From positions 11,467,361 through 11,531,360 of the forward strand of contig OX336343.1 in assembly GCA_946902875.1 (NCBI GenBank): 64,000 nucleotides of DNA. The letters run 5' to 3'. Below, piece by piece: positions 31,586 to 43,378 of this stretch. The notes beneath the pieces are model-generated. The model was given only the letters and a program-made list of their open reading frames with translations. It had not been told where the DNA came from and did not search any database. The stretch comes from Nematopogon swammerdamellus. Its lineage: Eukaryota; Arthropoda; Insecta; Lepidoptera; Adelidae. Made by a program: the position numbers and the translations under genes. Each line of letters opens with the position of its first letter. The stretch's first letter is position 1.

Positions 31586-33909
31586 AGTTACGGGCCACCG
31601 CGTCGAGTCAACTGCGCGTCGGAAACTCGATTTGCTCGACTACAATAAAGTTACATGAGCCGACTGGATTACAGCGACCGTTATCGTGAGGATGTATGGA
31701 CTTGCGGCGAGCTTACGTCTACTTGGCGTGTCTATTTGGTCGAAAGAGTGGAGCGGTGCGGTAATCCTCCGTTCCACTCTTTACTGAGAATTATCTACAT
31801 GAAGAAATCAATCATTTCAGATTAGAATATGATTTGCATCACGGAATAGAGTCGATTCAAAACTACCTTCAGTAGTAATAATGTATTGTACAAGTTTTAC
31901 GACCTAATCGAATTCACGTGTCATCTAATGTTGTGTCACATTGTTCACGGGGGTAATCGAGGTAAGAGACAAAGAGGAACGGTTTTATGTACAACCCAAT
32001 TGATACTAGTTTGTTATTCGATAGTCTGTGGTTCGCTTGATGATTATTTCTTCAGACGAATAAGGTTAAATAAAGTCCTTGCTCTGTGTTTACTTCTTTC
32101 CACCATATAGAGCGACTCTCTGACCGCAAATTTACTAGAAAAACGAAAACAGTTCAGTGGATGCTTGGATGTTCGTAAATAACCTAAGCATATTATTACT
32201 GAGCAAGTAAATACGTGAATTATTGTAGTGAGAGAGAATGTTTCACTTGTCATTGAGGGACTTCGTTTGGCCTTGTATCAGTAGAAATTGTTTTGGATCT
32301 AGACTTAGACCTAGACTTTCAGTCTCGTATTTAATCAATACTTTAAGCTACTTTTGTGCGTTTTTTTTTCAGAGACCCCGCAATATCCGTGTTTTGCCTT
32401 ATATACGCTGGTATCTATCCAAACTTATTGCTGGTAGGTAAATAAAATTAATGACGACGATGAATTTGTTTATTAACTTCATGATGTATTCTTGCTTTTT
32501 CAACAGAAGTGACCAAGAATGTTACGTTCCCTTCTAACGTATGCCAGCTTTACGAGAAGGGTAAAAGTAAAAGTAGCAGAGCCGCTGATTTATCGACAGT
32601 TTTAAATTTCGCGTTCAACCACTCTGTGCCGTCTCAAAGGCGCAAGGAAACGCATTAACTTTTGTTATCCATTAAATAAAACGATATTTACACTTTCGGG
32701 TATTCTATAAACGCGTAACGTTAATACAAGAAGCCGATGACTACCAATAAAATGGCACTTGGCGCCCCCCCGGGTAGCCGAGTGGACACTCTAGACACAG
32801 TGCTATAGCCTGACCGCCCCCACCCCCGCCCCCGCACTGCTATCGATTCTGTGCCACGTACGGATAAGGTATCGGTTTTTTATATATAAATAAATATATA
32901 TAGATAAATTAATTTTCAAATTATTTATTTGATGAATTTGATTAATAATTCTATACAACTTCTTTATAGACATAAATATTTCTTTAAAAAAATATTATTC
33001 TTTTCACACAGACACTACTGGATGGGATATAATATAATCCATAAAAAACATTTTATAACCTGTTTGACCCTGTAATATTATTATTATATTTTACCCATAA
33101 TTATCCGATTTAAACCACAAAATAGAGCCTTAATACACGTTTTAACCATGTCAAATTTCAAGTCTCTAACTTGTACCACTTGTAACTTTTGCCACCAGCT
33201 TTGGGAGTGTGTGATGTGACAGACGGACGGACAGACAGACGTATGGAGAGAGACCACAAGTGTTCCGCTATTCCAATTTTGGAACGGCCCACTAAAAAGT
33301 TAAAAAAAATAATTTCTTTCTTTCTTTAAAACTTAACTATGTAGAACTGCATGCAATATGTCACATCAGATCCTTATATCCTTAATCTTTGTTATTCAGT
33401 CTCGACGGGAACATTTCAACAAAGGCTAGGCCTCCAAATGGTCAGTGGGTCGTGTTGGGAGCCACGCGCCTTATTCGTGGCAGCTTGATGGAAAGCTCTG
33501 TCGAGGAATCCAAAAGATTAGAAGAGGCATCGACTCGTCGCGCAGATAACAAAATCTTTAAAAATGGTGTGCAGTGCACGAAGACGAAGCAAAATATGTC
33601 TTTCTCTGTTTCACTTGTCGACTCGCATATTTTTGTTAATACAACGTCTGATGCAAGTTGTGAGCTGTAGTTGTGGATTATGTTGGGGACGAAGTAAAAT
33701 GTATGAAAGTCGTAAAGAGTAAAGTAAATAAAAAAAGTTTATTTCGTGTAGTCAGAAGGCAGTACAGTCATACATATTTTGCTTAAAATAACATTAGGAA
33801 TATATTTTTTTATAGTATAGTATAGGCCCCCATGACAGGAAAAGGTTGTGGCACAGCATGTGACTCTACTATATGGAGTTGCTGATTTTAAACCAAATCC
33901 AATAATTTT
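31586..33909. other. Gene-free stretch
   Basis: Contains a C-rich patch at 32765-32845 and AT-rich DNA at 32875-33110. A diverged repeat ends GACAGACGGACGGACAGACA (about 33218-33240) and TTTTGGAACGGCCCACTAAA (about 33275), similar to the end of family B. An open frame at 33389-33670 is unrecognised. Confidence 0.45.
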
Positions 33910-33975
33910 TTTTTATGGAAACTCATGATTGGCTACATCACCTACAACATCCTTGATGGTCAGCCCATAACACAA
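33910..33975 (-). mobile_element. Family A SINE tail fragment
   Basis: TTTATGGAAACTCATGATTG, GGCTACATCACCTACAACAT and CAGCCCATAACAC match the minus-strand 3' end of family A. Confidence 0.7.
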
Positions 33976-34220
33976 AAAAAAGCCTCAGGTGCACTCCGGG
34001 AGTGCCGGTAGAAGTGAAAACAACACCGTAAAATTGCTTAAAAAAAAATTTAAGTTTTAAGTTTATTTATAAAGAAGGTTTAAAAAAAATAAAAAATAAA
34101 AAAAAATTATGAAAAAATAAAAAATAAATATTTAAAAAAAAAGTGAATGAAAAAAAAAATAATAAAAAAAAATATCTAAAAAAAAATAATGAAAAAATTT
34201 TTTTTTTTTAAATTTTGTTA
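33976..34220. other. A-rich low-complexity stretch
   Basis: Runs of A interrupted by T or GA between 34025 and 34210. The start shares CACCGTAAAATTGCTTAAAA with family H (7838). Confidence 0.5.
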
Positions 34221-34600
34221 AATTTAGTAGAACGGACAGACATGCATTTGTCACGGAACCCTTCATTCATTTTGAAATAAATGTTAAATTTAGTAGAACG
34301 GACAGACATGCATTTGTTACGGAACCCTACATTAATTTTGCAGAACTTAGTAGAATGGACAGACATAAACGTGTTACGGAACCCTACTTTTATTATAAAA
34401 TAACCGTCGGAGGACCTTGGTTGAAAATTGTAAAATTTAGTAGAACGGACAGACATACATTTGTTACGGAACCCTACATTAATTTTGAAATAAATGTTAA
34501 ATTTAGTAGAACGGACAGACATGCATTTGTTACGGAACCCTACAATTCATTTGCAGAATTTAGTAGAATGGACAGACATAAACGTGTTACGAAACCCTAC
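34221..34600 (+). repeat. Trimeric higher-order tandem repeat
   Basis: Six copies of a module TTTAGTAGAACGGACAGACA..TTGTTACGGAACCC at 34221, 34286, 34344, 34433, 34498 and 34557. Modules 3 and 6 carry ATGGACAGACATAAACGTGT instead. The order 1-2-3 repeats as 4-5-6 with a constant 212-213 bp offset. The module resembles the GACAGAC..GGAACCCTA end of family B. Confidence 0.85.
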
Positions 34601-34619
34601 TTAACAGTTGCAATCCGGG

Positions 34620-34930
34620 AGTGCCGGCAGATCCCGTGCCAATCGTAACTTAACCCTTAATGCAATGACTTAAGGTTACATTTTAAATAATAATGACGCT
34701 GTCGCGGTGTTACGAACAGAATTGATCCCGTGCCACTGTAACTGAAAATGACTTAAGGCCGTGACAAACGCCAACGACCTTGAGCATTCGGGAATTCTAC
34801 ATAATGTACCATGCGACTGCTAATTTCGCTTCGCACGTTCAAGTCACATTTAGCGTAGTTTGTCGCTATCAGCCTAAAGAGTTGATGGTTCGGGGTTCGA
34901 ATCCCACTTTCGTATGTTTTTTTTTTTTTG
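34620..34930 (+). mobile_element. tRNA-like repeat (family H)
   Basis: GTAACTTAACCCTTAATGCA and CTTAAGGTTACATTTTAAAT are shared with 8046-8090. At the 3' end, an A-box-like TAGCGTAGTTTG (about 34854) and a perfect B box GGTTCGAATCC (about 34893) precede a T run (34917-34930) like a polymerase III terminator. A stem CTATCA/TGATGG fits an anticodon arm, but the loop is too long for a working tRNA. Confidence 0.45.
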
Positions 34931-35179
34931 CTTTTTTATTATTTTAATTAATTAAATGATTGTGGCTTATGTAACTGATGCGTGATTCTAATTTTTTATT
35001 TTTTATTATTTTACCTAAATAACATTTTATTGTAATTTCTTCCAAATTATTTTAGTTCATGTACTTACCACTTTTTATAAACCTCTAAATAGACTATCGA
35101 TGAAAACTAAAATAAAAATAGGTAGGTAGGTAATAGGTAGATAGGCATTTAGGTATGTATGGCAAATATCATAGCAACA

Positions 35180-35420
35180 TAGGTACCGGCCGGCGCGCGC
35201 GGCGGCAGCATGGCACGGTGCGGTGGGGTGCGGTGTGGTGCGGTAACTCAGTAGCAGCGTGCCACTCACGCATGCAAGCAAGCAATAACAAGCCGCTCCT
35301 CCGCGCCGCGCCGCCGCTCCTCCGCGCCGCGCCGCGCCGCCGCGTCGTCTCCGCTCCGCGCCACCACCCACAGTGCCGCCGCCGCCGCCGCCCCCGCTCC
35401 GCAGCGCGCCGCTGTTGCTA
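35180..35420. promoter_or_regulatory. CpG-rich block with CGCGCCGC repeats
   Basis: GGTGCGGTGTGGTGCGGT (35218-35242), CTCCTCCGCGCCGCGCCGCC duplications (35296-35345) and CCGCCGCCGCCG (35376-35390). Alanine/arginine open frames on both strands result from the composition. Confidence 0.25.
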
Positions 35421-35616
35421 GGCTACTTTTATTTAGGCACGGTTCTATAGTCCTTGCATCTCAAGCGCAGACAGCGTTATACCACAGTACCTATTAGTTA
35501 TTCTGTGGTTATACCAACGAAAGCCATGCGTATAACGCCCCGTCAAGTTACGTACCGGAGCGTATACTGATAGATACCACAGAAGAGAGATATTACTGAT
35601 ACGGTCGTACTGTATA

Positions 35617-36000
35617 CTGGTACGGAAAATGACACGGTGGCAACATCACCTACAATACAACATCCGAGATGTCAGCTCGTAACAACTGGTGAAGTAGGTG
35701 CTATGTCAGCGCTTTTCTTCGGTCGTACCGGCTTCACTGAACTGGACGGAAAAAAAGAAGGGAGTCATATCCCGAAATAGTTTGTATTTTCCGTCCAGTT
35801 TAGTGTAGCCGGCACGACCAAAGGGAAGCACTGACATGGCACCTAAGTTCACCCGGTGTTATGGGCTGACATCACGGATGTTATAGGTGATATAGCAAAC
35901 TGTGTCAGTTTACATAAAAAAATCCCTCAGTCGCCTTTTACGACATGCACGGGGAGAGATGCAGTGGGGCTATTATTTTAAATTACCATCCCACACGGTA
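35617..36000 (-). mobile_element. Family A SINE interrupted by an inverted family A copy
   Basis: A minus-strand copy (35617-35773 and 35922-36000: tail, core, GTCATATCCC, then the D-type head) is split by the 3' half of a plus-strand copy (35774-35921, GAAATAGTTTGTATTTTCCG to CAGTTTACATAAAAAAA). ATCCC flanks the inserted piece at 35769-35773 and 35922-35926, a likely short target duplication. The two tails form an inverted repeat. Confidence 0.8.
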
Positions 36001-37175
36001 CAAATATACCTAACCTACCTATCTTATTTCCATTCGATCCAAACACAGAAGACAGAAATGACGACCGACACGCGGGCGCAGCAGGGCAGGAGCGAGCAAG
36101 CGAGCCCGGAACTAAAATTGTATCTAGTATTGAAGTGCCTGCTAAATTGACGAAGGCAAAAATTTTACCCTTCCGACTGAAGAATTACGTCAATAATTTC
36201 ATGTAGGCGTTTTTTGTTTTTTATTTTTATCTCCTTTCGTGGATAAAATAATAAAAAAAATTGAATAGAGTTTTCTCAGAGCTTTGTGACCTTTGAATCG
36301 GTGGTATTGTAAAATTGTAATAATACACACATACTCAGATTTTCAAAAATTCATGCTTTTTTTATATATTTTTAATTTTATGTTTATTACTTACTTTTAC
36401 TCATTATTAAAAAAAACCAGCAATGCACTTTGTTGGTAAGGAACCAAAATATAGGTTGGTATTTTTTTAATTTTCTGAATGTGTGTCAATTGGTCAGTTT
36501 TGGACCTTCTTTGTCGCACTTTTTGCATGTTTTGCGTATTTGGCGTTTGTCACCGCCTTAAGGTTACATTTAGCTTTTCGAGACTGACGAGGACGCGATG
36601 ACGCGAGTTTAAAAAAAGCGCCGCTAAAGAAGTTTTCACTTCAAAAAATTCTTACCAAATAAAGCAACTTACCCCAACCCCTGCAGCCCAATCGTGTTGT
36701 CCAAACAATGTAGCAAAGTAGCAGCTCTATCCTTTCAAATTGTTTGTCGGGAATGTTTATTTGCTCAGCCGCCGCGGAGTTGATGCGTGTGGGTTTACGC
36801 TTTCGGGCATTGTTGTCTAGAGAAACGTCAGCGATATTCCGATTTCTCGTTTGGCGGTATGCCGGTATATTCTTCCTATCAAAGAGGCCTCTTTGATTCA
36901 TATAAGATTACGTAGAATTGGTTATTTATGCCCCGCTTGGAAAAATGTACAGGTTATGCATAAGTCATACATAAGGATTCCAATATTCAAATGTACCTAC
37001 GAATGCCAAAGACGTGATGTACTTAGGTACGATCTTGGACGCGGGTACGAAGCAAACAAAGATCAATAATGTAGTCATCTCATGGAATGATGTACAGTCA
37101 TCATCATCATCAGTTTGATTTCGAAAACCGATGCAGTAGTATTAATTTTTATTTTTATTATAAACGCTAGATTTT
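36001..37175. other. Gene-free stretch
   Basis: AT-rich. Family H words (GCGCCGCTAAAGAAGTTTTC) at 36617-36640. The open frame at 36641-36901 (minus) is unrecognised. Confidence 0.45.
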
Positions 37176-37505
37176 TTTTTTATGCAAACTGACACGGTTG
37201 GTTATATCACCTACAACATCCTTGATGTCAGCCCATAACACCGGGTGAACTAGGTCCCATGTCAGTGCTTCCCTTCATTTCATGTCGGCTACACTGAACT
37301 GGACGGAAAACACGAACTATTTACATAGCCGTTTCGACCAACGTTTCATTCAGTGCGGTGGCACCAACCCGGACGGGATAAACCCTACCAACAAGTATAT
37401 GATAAGAAGGGAAGGGACCTAAAGTTTTACGTGGAATCCGAACCACGTTCAGCCTCCAACGGTCGAGCGGTCACCCATCCAAGAACTAACCGCGCTCAGT
37501 AACTT
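37176..37505 (-). mobile_element. Family A SINE with 5S rRNA-derived head (copy 2)
   Basis: On the minus strand the head (37495-37467) reads GCGCGGTTAGTTC and TTGGATGGGTGACCGC, the 5S box C segment, followed by GAACGTGGTTCGGATTCCAC, GTAAAACTTTAGGTCCC, the SINE core and the family A tail (GATGTTGTAGGTGATATAAC, GTGTCAGTTTGCATAAAAA). It is 5' truncated inside the 5S part. Together with 3445 it shows the 5S segment is part of the element and not a chance neighbour. Confidence 0.8.
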
Positions 37506-40137
37506 TAATAATTAATTCATTAATAATTTACTCAATACATACCAAACCATAATAAACAAAAAAAAATTGTTTATTGATAATTATCTGTCCTGGTTATGGT
37601 TCTCGTTCTTATGGTTTATTATTATAATTTAGAAAAAAATAAGCATATAAAGCCTGATAGAAAATAAAATAAGCTAATATTAAAATACCTATTTATCTAC
37701 TCGTAAATATAACAACGGAAGCTCCTAAAAACGCTAGCGGCGTTTCCTTATTGATGGCAACTCTTACCTGCTGAATAAAGTAGGGTTTTTATTTAATGGG
37801 TATTTATAGCAGTACTTACGAGTACAAGAACAGGGCAAATCTTAAAGCAGAAGATATTTCCTGCCATTTCATTTTACTCACGAGTTTCTCAACATTCTCA
37901 ATTTGACGACAAAACTCTCAGTTTGCTGTTGACAACCCTGAATGAACCCTAATCGCAAAAAGAATAAAGCATTCTACTTCATCCCTCATAATAACCTCAA
38001 GTTACAGGAAAAAAATAAATTGTTCCTTTTATGTATTAAATGCTTCACGCGTTTCCCCTTACCAGCTTGGCCTTTGCAATTGTGCGGTGGAGCGGAAACG
38101 TACAGAGAAACGCTGCGGTGGGCGGCAGCACGGCGGCGGCGGCGCGGAGGCGGCGGCGCGGAGGCTGAGCGGACATGTCCTCACTTCTTATTCTTTTTCA
38201 GGATGTCAAAGGATGCTGAGGGAGGCAATGTCGTTGTCTTGCTATAAAGGTGCCTTTGAGAAAAACAGTCAAGTCGGTAGACGAAAATACTTTTATTTAT
38301 CAAATTTTGTTAGTTAAGACAAATTTTGTTAGTTTAACGTGCTAGTTAGATATAGGTATTATCCTACTTTCTGATGTAACTCCTAAAGTTTGATCCTGTT
38401 CACTAAATTTAGATATTTGATATATGTATGGCTCCCTTCAACGCCGCATAAGCCCGGAAATTCAAAGAGGGAACGCTATGAGCGTCCCAGGAACCGTGGC
38501 TGCCTCGGGCTGAACTGGAAGAAATTTTTATTTATACGTTTAGGTTTAGATTTATTTTATTTTATTATTTACGGCAAATAATAATATACCAATAAACATG
38601 TTATTTTTACAGTTTGCAAAGTTTCAACATGTTATTTATATATATTGAATTTTGAGTTATTTACATTGTGGCCTTCTCATACACACCTCATAGATAAGAA
38701 AATAAATCGGTTAAATTCCTCAATCCTACTCGTAGGGTTTGAAAAGCTTTAAAACTCTTTAATAAAATTGTCATACTCAAATGTGTCTGGAAACAGTATA
38801 AAATCTATTCCGATTTCACACTCCATCGCGACTTTTCAAATAACGCGACTGTATAAGAGTCCAGCGCCGTGTTGGGTACGGTCCAAGCTTGCAATGCAAA
38901 CTGGCATGTATGAAATAATCATGAAAGAGTTTGCGTGTTATTGTCCGCCCGGAGCCCGGAGCGGGGAGGACTATAGCCAGCAGTCGGCGCGCTTGACCTC
39001 TCGCATCATCTCACACGAGGCTACTCTCGCGCCACGCTGCGACTAAGTACACAGTTTCAGTTTCATCTTGGCACACTACAGCATGCCTACCTTAAGGCGA
39101 TTTACGATGTAATTTATACGACAGGGTGAAAACCTCCGAGCATCATTCACGTCCTTGGTAATAGCATGCGATGGTGCCATTGGTATGGAATAAAATACTT
39201 TTATAAGACGAACAGCAACCAAACTAGCCGACAAGTGGCAGAAACCTTACTCACACATCGTGGGATGGTTGAAAACAAAGACGCAGATCTCCATCATTAA
39301 AGGGCAGTTTCAACGAGAATCCGAGGCACACGTAGGAAAATAAACCGATGGGTGGGGCTTGAAGAAGGCGCTGGCTTATTTTTTACAGAAGAACAATAAG
39401 ATTTCAAAACTGAAGAAGAATTATTATAATGATTACATTCAAAATAAGTGTCAGCAACGATCATGTACCTATTTAGGATAATTAAATTCATGAAACGCTA
39501 GCGATTACTTAAAATTTTGGCCATTATTGTTATTCTTTTCGTGTATGTAAAGCCTGGAAATTTAACTTTTTGAGGTACGACTTTGACTGGATTGGTGGAA
39601 AATGAAAAACCAATCGAGGAAAAGCGCGTAACCGTCACAGTTTAATAATTATTATTACATACTTTAAAAAGTCGTATTCCTCGCCTTAAAGTGATACTTT
39701 ACAACAAATCTGACTAAAATCATAGATCAGCCCCTATGTACGAAAGAATACAGTTCGTCATCATTATTCATAAGCAGATACTAACGTACGGTCGGATTCG
39801 TGAAAACTATTTGCAAACGGTTCAGACGTTCAAGACAGACGAACAGGTAGCACGTTTAATGTTAGGCTGTGTAGATAAAGAAGAACAAATATAGTGATGA
39901 ACAAATGCATGAAAGAAATACTTAGATACAAAATAATGTTCCCCAAGGTATAGTAGTATAATTAAATATATATAATATAGGAATAATTAGGGAGCCGCCT
40001 ATTATAAATCTGTGCGATCAATCACCCGACAGTGTTTTGAATTATGCCTAAAAAAAAAGGAACCTAATTAGATGGGAGTGCTGATCAATCTTTCGCTCGG
40101 TTGACGTTTTAGGTTTGCCTCGGCCTCACTTCAGCTC
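37506..40137. other. Gene-free stretch
   Basis: CpG-rich patch with CGGCGG runs at 38090-38170. Two further GC-elevated parts at 38440-38520 and 38940-39040. The rest is AT-rich unique DNA. No coding frame longer than about 100 codons. Confidence 0.45.
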
Positions 40138-40141
40138 TTAA

Positions 40142-40708
40142 CCCTTAAGTAGGCGAATAGAGAAAATCACACAAGTAGTCGCATGGGGTGACGATGACCC
40201 CAAATAAATTTGCTAATTGTAATGGGTTTTTATTTATAATTGAAACTAATATTAATAAAATTAAATTAAATGCTTTATTGTAATAAACTCTAAGATAAGA
40301 TCTATAAGATAAAAGTGAATGTAATGTTCTTTTGGGAAATAAATATTCTTTAAACTGAAGATGCAAAAGCTCTCCTTTTTGTAACCTAATAATAGAATCA
40401 ATCGTTAGATTTCGGCATGACTGAGATGAATATAGTAAAAACAATATTCTGAGAGATCTGATGTCCCATCTTGGGTGCATTCAGTGCAGTAAATAAAGTA
40501 AATAAAAAAAAAAAAAATTACTCCCCACAAAAGTCATGTAATTGGTCGCTTCGGGTCACGGTGCTAGAGTGAAGCGACACATGCGTACGCGTAGATGTTC
40601 TGTTGTGGATGCGATTGACTCGAGCTAGCAAAAATGCGGGCGCGCTACGCACGATACACATGTTTTTCTGCTTCAAAGTTGCGATGACCCCATGCGCCCA
40701 CATAAGGG
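40142..40708. mobile_element. piggyBac-type MITE, 567 bp
   Basis: Flanked by TTAA on both sides (40138-40141 and 40709-40712). The left terminus is CCCTTAAGTAGGCG. The right terminus, read inward on the minus strand, is CCCTTATGTGGGCGCATGGG. The left end then has an extra 25 bases before the matching CATGGGGTGACGATGACC. TTAA target duplication and CCCT termini are diagnostic of piggyBac. No transposase coding remains. Confidence 0.85.
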
Positions 40709-40919
40709 TTAATATTAATTACTGTGATGAGCCCGAATTTAGCGCAAGCGGAGTCAGATAAGCACAACCAATGTATTTTTTTCCCGCTTTGGGCAAGATT
40801 TTCGTTCACTGCTCAGCGCCTTGGAGAAATATTGTAGATATGATACATAGTTTGAAATGACTGCAATATTATATACATAATTATATATAAAATATTCAAA
40901 TAACAGATATAAGACTTTA

Positions 40920-41305
40920 TTTTAAACCTGTATGGATGGTTGGGCCGAGGACCAGTGGTACCCGAAACAGCCTAATCCACCTCACCTTCGCGAACCCACG
41001 CTCAGAATGGGACCCCATAACAGAAGATTTACAGAGTATAGAAGCGCTAATACTAACACTCCCAGGTTAAAACAATTACGAAAAACACTCGCCGGTAGAC
41101 AATTCCACACCCTAGCGGTACGACAGAGGAACAATTTTGAGAAACGATCGGATGTCTAAAGCCCAATATCAACAATAAAAGGGTGCTAGTAGCTTCCTTT
41201 TGTTGTTGCACGAAGATAGGTTGTATTGGATGACAAGGAATAAGGAATGCAATTTCCTCCGAGCAGCGTCCTGAAAACGTCATGTAAATTGGTCCAGCCG
41301 TTTTC
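40920..41305 (-). pseudogene. LINE C-terminal and 3' UTR fragment
   Basis: On the minus strand: SGRCSEEIAFLIP (the GECSEELF..IP motif of Jockey/CR1-like LINEs), a RQRKEATS-like stretch, then RTARVWNCLPASVF and NLGVLVLAL, a frameshifted end, and the UTR words GCGAAGGTGAGGTGG and CCCAACCATCCATA. Most of the region between the two motifs is deleted. Same subfamily as 15086. Confidence 0.75.
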
Positions 41306-42235
41306 AAGTTTACTGTCTTACACTACGTGTTAGAATAGTAGAGAAAAGAAGAAGTAGCCAATTAGCAATAAACAGTAATAGGTAGAACCGGATTCACTGT
41401 GACAGCTCTCTTGCTAGGAGAAAGACGCGATAAGATCATCTGATCTCTGAATGGAACTTTACAGCTATAATTTAAAGCCAAACCAAATCAAATCAAAATA
41501 ATTTATTGCATATTTTGTAGCCACGAGACTGACTCGTGTTTGTAGCGGTGAAACAGTGCCATATTATATAAATAGGTATAACAGGTTCCTTCCACAAATT
41601 GCCTGGGTAGGCGTGCAGGTAACAGTGCCTGCCTGCCACGGCCCTCCATCAGAGAGCTGCGCAAGCACACACAATATGCGGTAAGTATAAATAAACAACC
41701 TCATTAGAATTAATAAATACCCTAAAAACATCACCTCATTTAAATCACAACTGATTCTAAATTATTATTTCCAATTCATAACATTATGAAATCCCCAAAC
41801 TGACGCGTCAAGATAGCCCCGGCAAGACTACCGCAACAAAACTCCACCGCGCCTCCGCCGCTACCTAAATTCATTGTTACTACGTTTTCATTTAGCCGGA
41901 ATTCCTGCAGTTTGTACGTCGCGTCGTCGGTCGCCGAGTCGCTTTACACTGGCTTTACGAGGTCTTCGTAGCGCGCGCTCGCAGCTGAGCGCGAATTGGC
42001 CGACAATGGGAAGGGGGATATGAAGCGGCGGCGGGAACCGGGAGGGCTGCAGAGGAGAGCAATTTGTATGCTTTACAATATCATCATTTTATTACTATTA
42101 TACATCTAAATGGTGTATGAAGGTTTCTTTTTAATTTGTCATTGTATGAACTAAGGCACAATAAATAAGATGCATGCAACCGCGGGGTGCGGATTGAATA
42201 TTTTGCATAAGAAAGAAACACACATATACAAAATG
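41306..42235. other. Gene-free stretch with CpG-rich part
   Basis: AATCAAATCAAA at about 41486 resembles an RTE-type tail. A GTAAGT donor-like word at 41679 has no supporting exon. 41840-42050 is CpG-rich with GTCGCGTCGTCGGTCGCCGA, and could be regulatory. Confidence 0.4.
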
Positions 42236-42355
42236 TAGATAGATAAAATAGAAGATGGTTTATTGCTCCAATAACATTCAACACTAATAAGTACATTAGA
42301 AAATTTACATAAGATGCAAATGCGGACATATCCCTTACAGAGATTTCTCGAATGT
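42236..42355 (-). mobile_element. LINE 3' tail (family I), second copy
   Basis: AAATCTCTGTAAGGGATATG, CATCTTATGTAAATTTTCTA and GGAGCAATAAACCATCTTCT on the minus strand, ending in ATCTATCT. Clear relative of 26841. Confidence 0.6.
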
Positions 42356-43136
42356 GTCTATGTATGTACGTAAAAATAGAAAATTCGAAAAATATATAAA
42401 TATATGCCTGCGTATATAACTAGCTGCCTGCAGAATATTCATTCTGACTCGGACTTGGAGTAAATTTAAAACTAAAATATTTAGCACACAACTTGAGCAT
42501 GCCACTCAAAGGCCGAACTCGAGCTGTCCATTCAAATGCACTAGAAATTCTCTCCACCGCCGCGCCGCCACGTTCTAAGACATGCTACTTCACTTGTACT
42601 ATAGTCGCATTTCTACTTCACCCGAGCCGTGTATGCTGGTTCTCTACTTCACTCACGCTACTGCTCTGCTCACAGTGACTGCTGCGGTCGGAACTATTTC
42701 CATTTAGTTGTTGAAAGAGAAACGTAACGAACGTCTTCTAATAGGACGTCTAATAGGACTTCATACTTCATCGACATATGGCTTACTGTAGTTGTCTATA
42801 CATACATGCAGTAAGCTTGTCGTTACAAACATAATAAAACTAAAAAAAAAATATTGTACGAAACTATGTACGAGCATTCTGCTGGTTTTTAAAAGTTCCG
42901 TACGCCAAACGTAAAGAAGACGAACATTAAATATTTAACAAATTTAATTATATTTGTTTCTGTTCGCGGGAAATTGCCAATGCCTTAAAATACGCCTAGG
43001 GCTAGCACGCACTGCAGAAAAATCTTTTCTCACATTCTGAAATTTATATGAATCGTCATATGGAAATTATATGAACGTACACGGTTTAATTTCCGCGCGG
43101 TTTCGCGCGCTCTGCAGCACTACTGCAACTGCGATG
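42356..43136. other. Gene-free stretch
   Basis: Unique sequence, no repeat family recognised. Confidence 0.45.
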
Positions 43137-43378
43137 TTTTTTTTTATGTAATCCGGTATGGGTGGCTGAGTCAGAGGGGCCAAAGCACATGCTCTGACTA
43201 GCCAATATCACCTCCGAGAAGGTAGGTGCCATACCGGAGACTTCCCTGGATTGCTGGCTATACTGAAATAGAGGAGAACACAACCGAGGCTGCTATGCGG
43301 CCATCTTACATGCAGTACGGTGGTACCGGCCCAGTCGGCTAAAATTTTAGCCTACCACCTAGTAAGGGGCAAGGGAAT
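43137..43378 (-). mobile_element. Family C SINE, headless
   Basis: Minus strand from TTCCCTTGCCCCTTACTAGG to CCGGATTACATAAAAAAA. Nearly colinear with 19381. Confidence 0.85.

Noticed and set aside
32765..32845. tRNA-like A box GGTAGCCGAGTGG
   Set aside because: No B box at a fitting distance, and the surroundings are C-rich low complexity.
33389..33670. 93-codon open frame after a CAG acceptor-like site
   Set aside because: No known protein likeness and a weak polypyrimidine tract.
34221..34600. CRISPR-like array
   Set aside because: Spacers are themselves repeated with a 212-bp period, and the DNA is eukaryotic.
35075..35421. Ala/Arg-rich frames on both strands
   Set aside because: Caused by CGCCGC repeats. 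Neither has a sensible start context.
41680..41690. GCG/GTAAGT splice donor
   Set aside because: No open frame or acceptor in front of it that makes a credible exon. Hexamer matches are common by chance.
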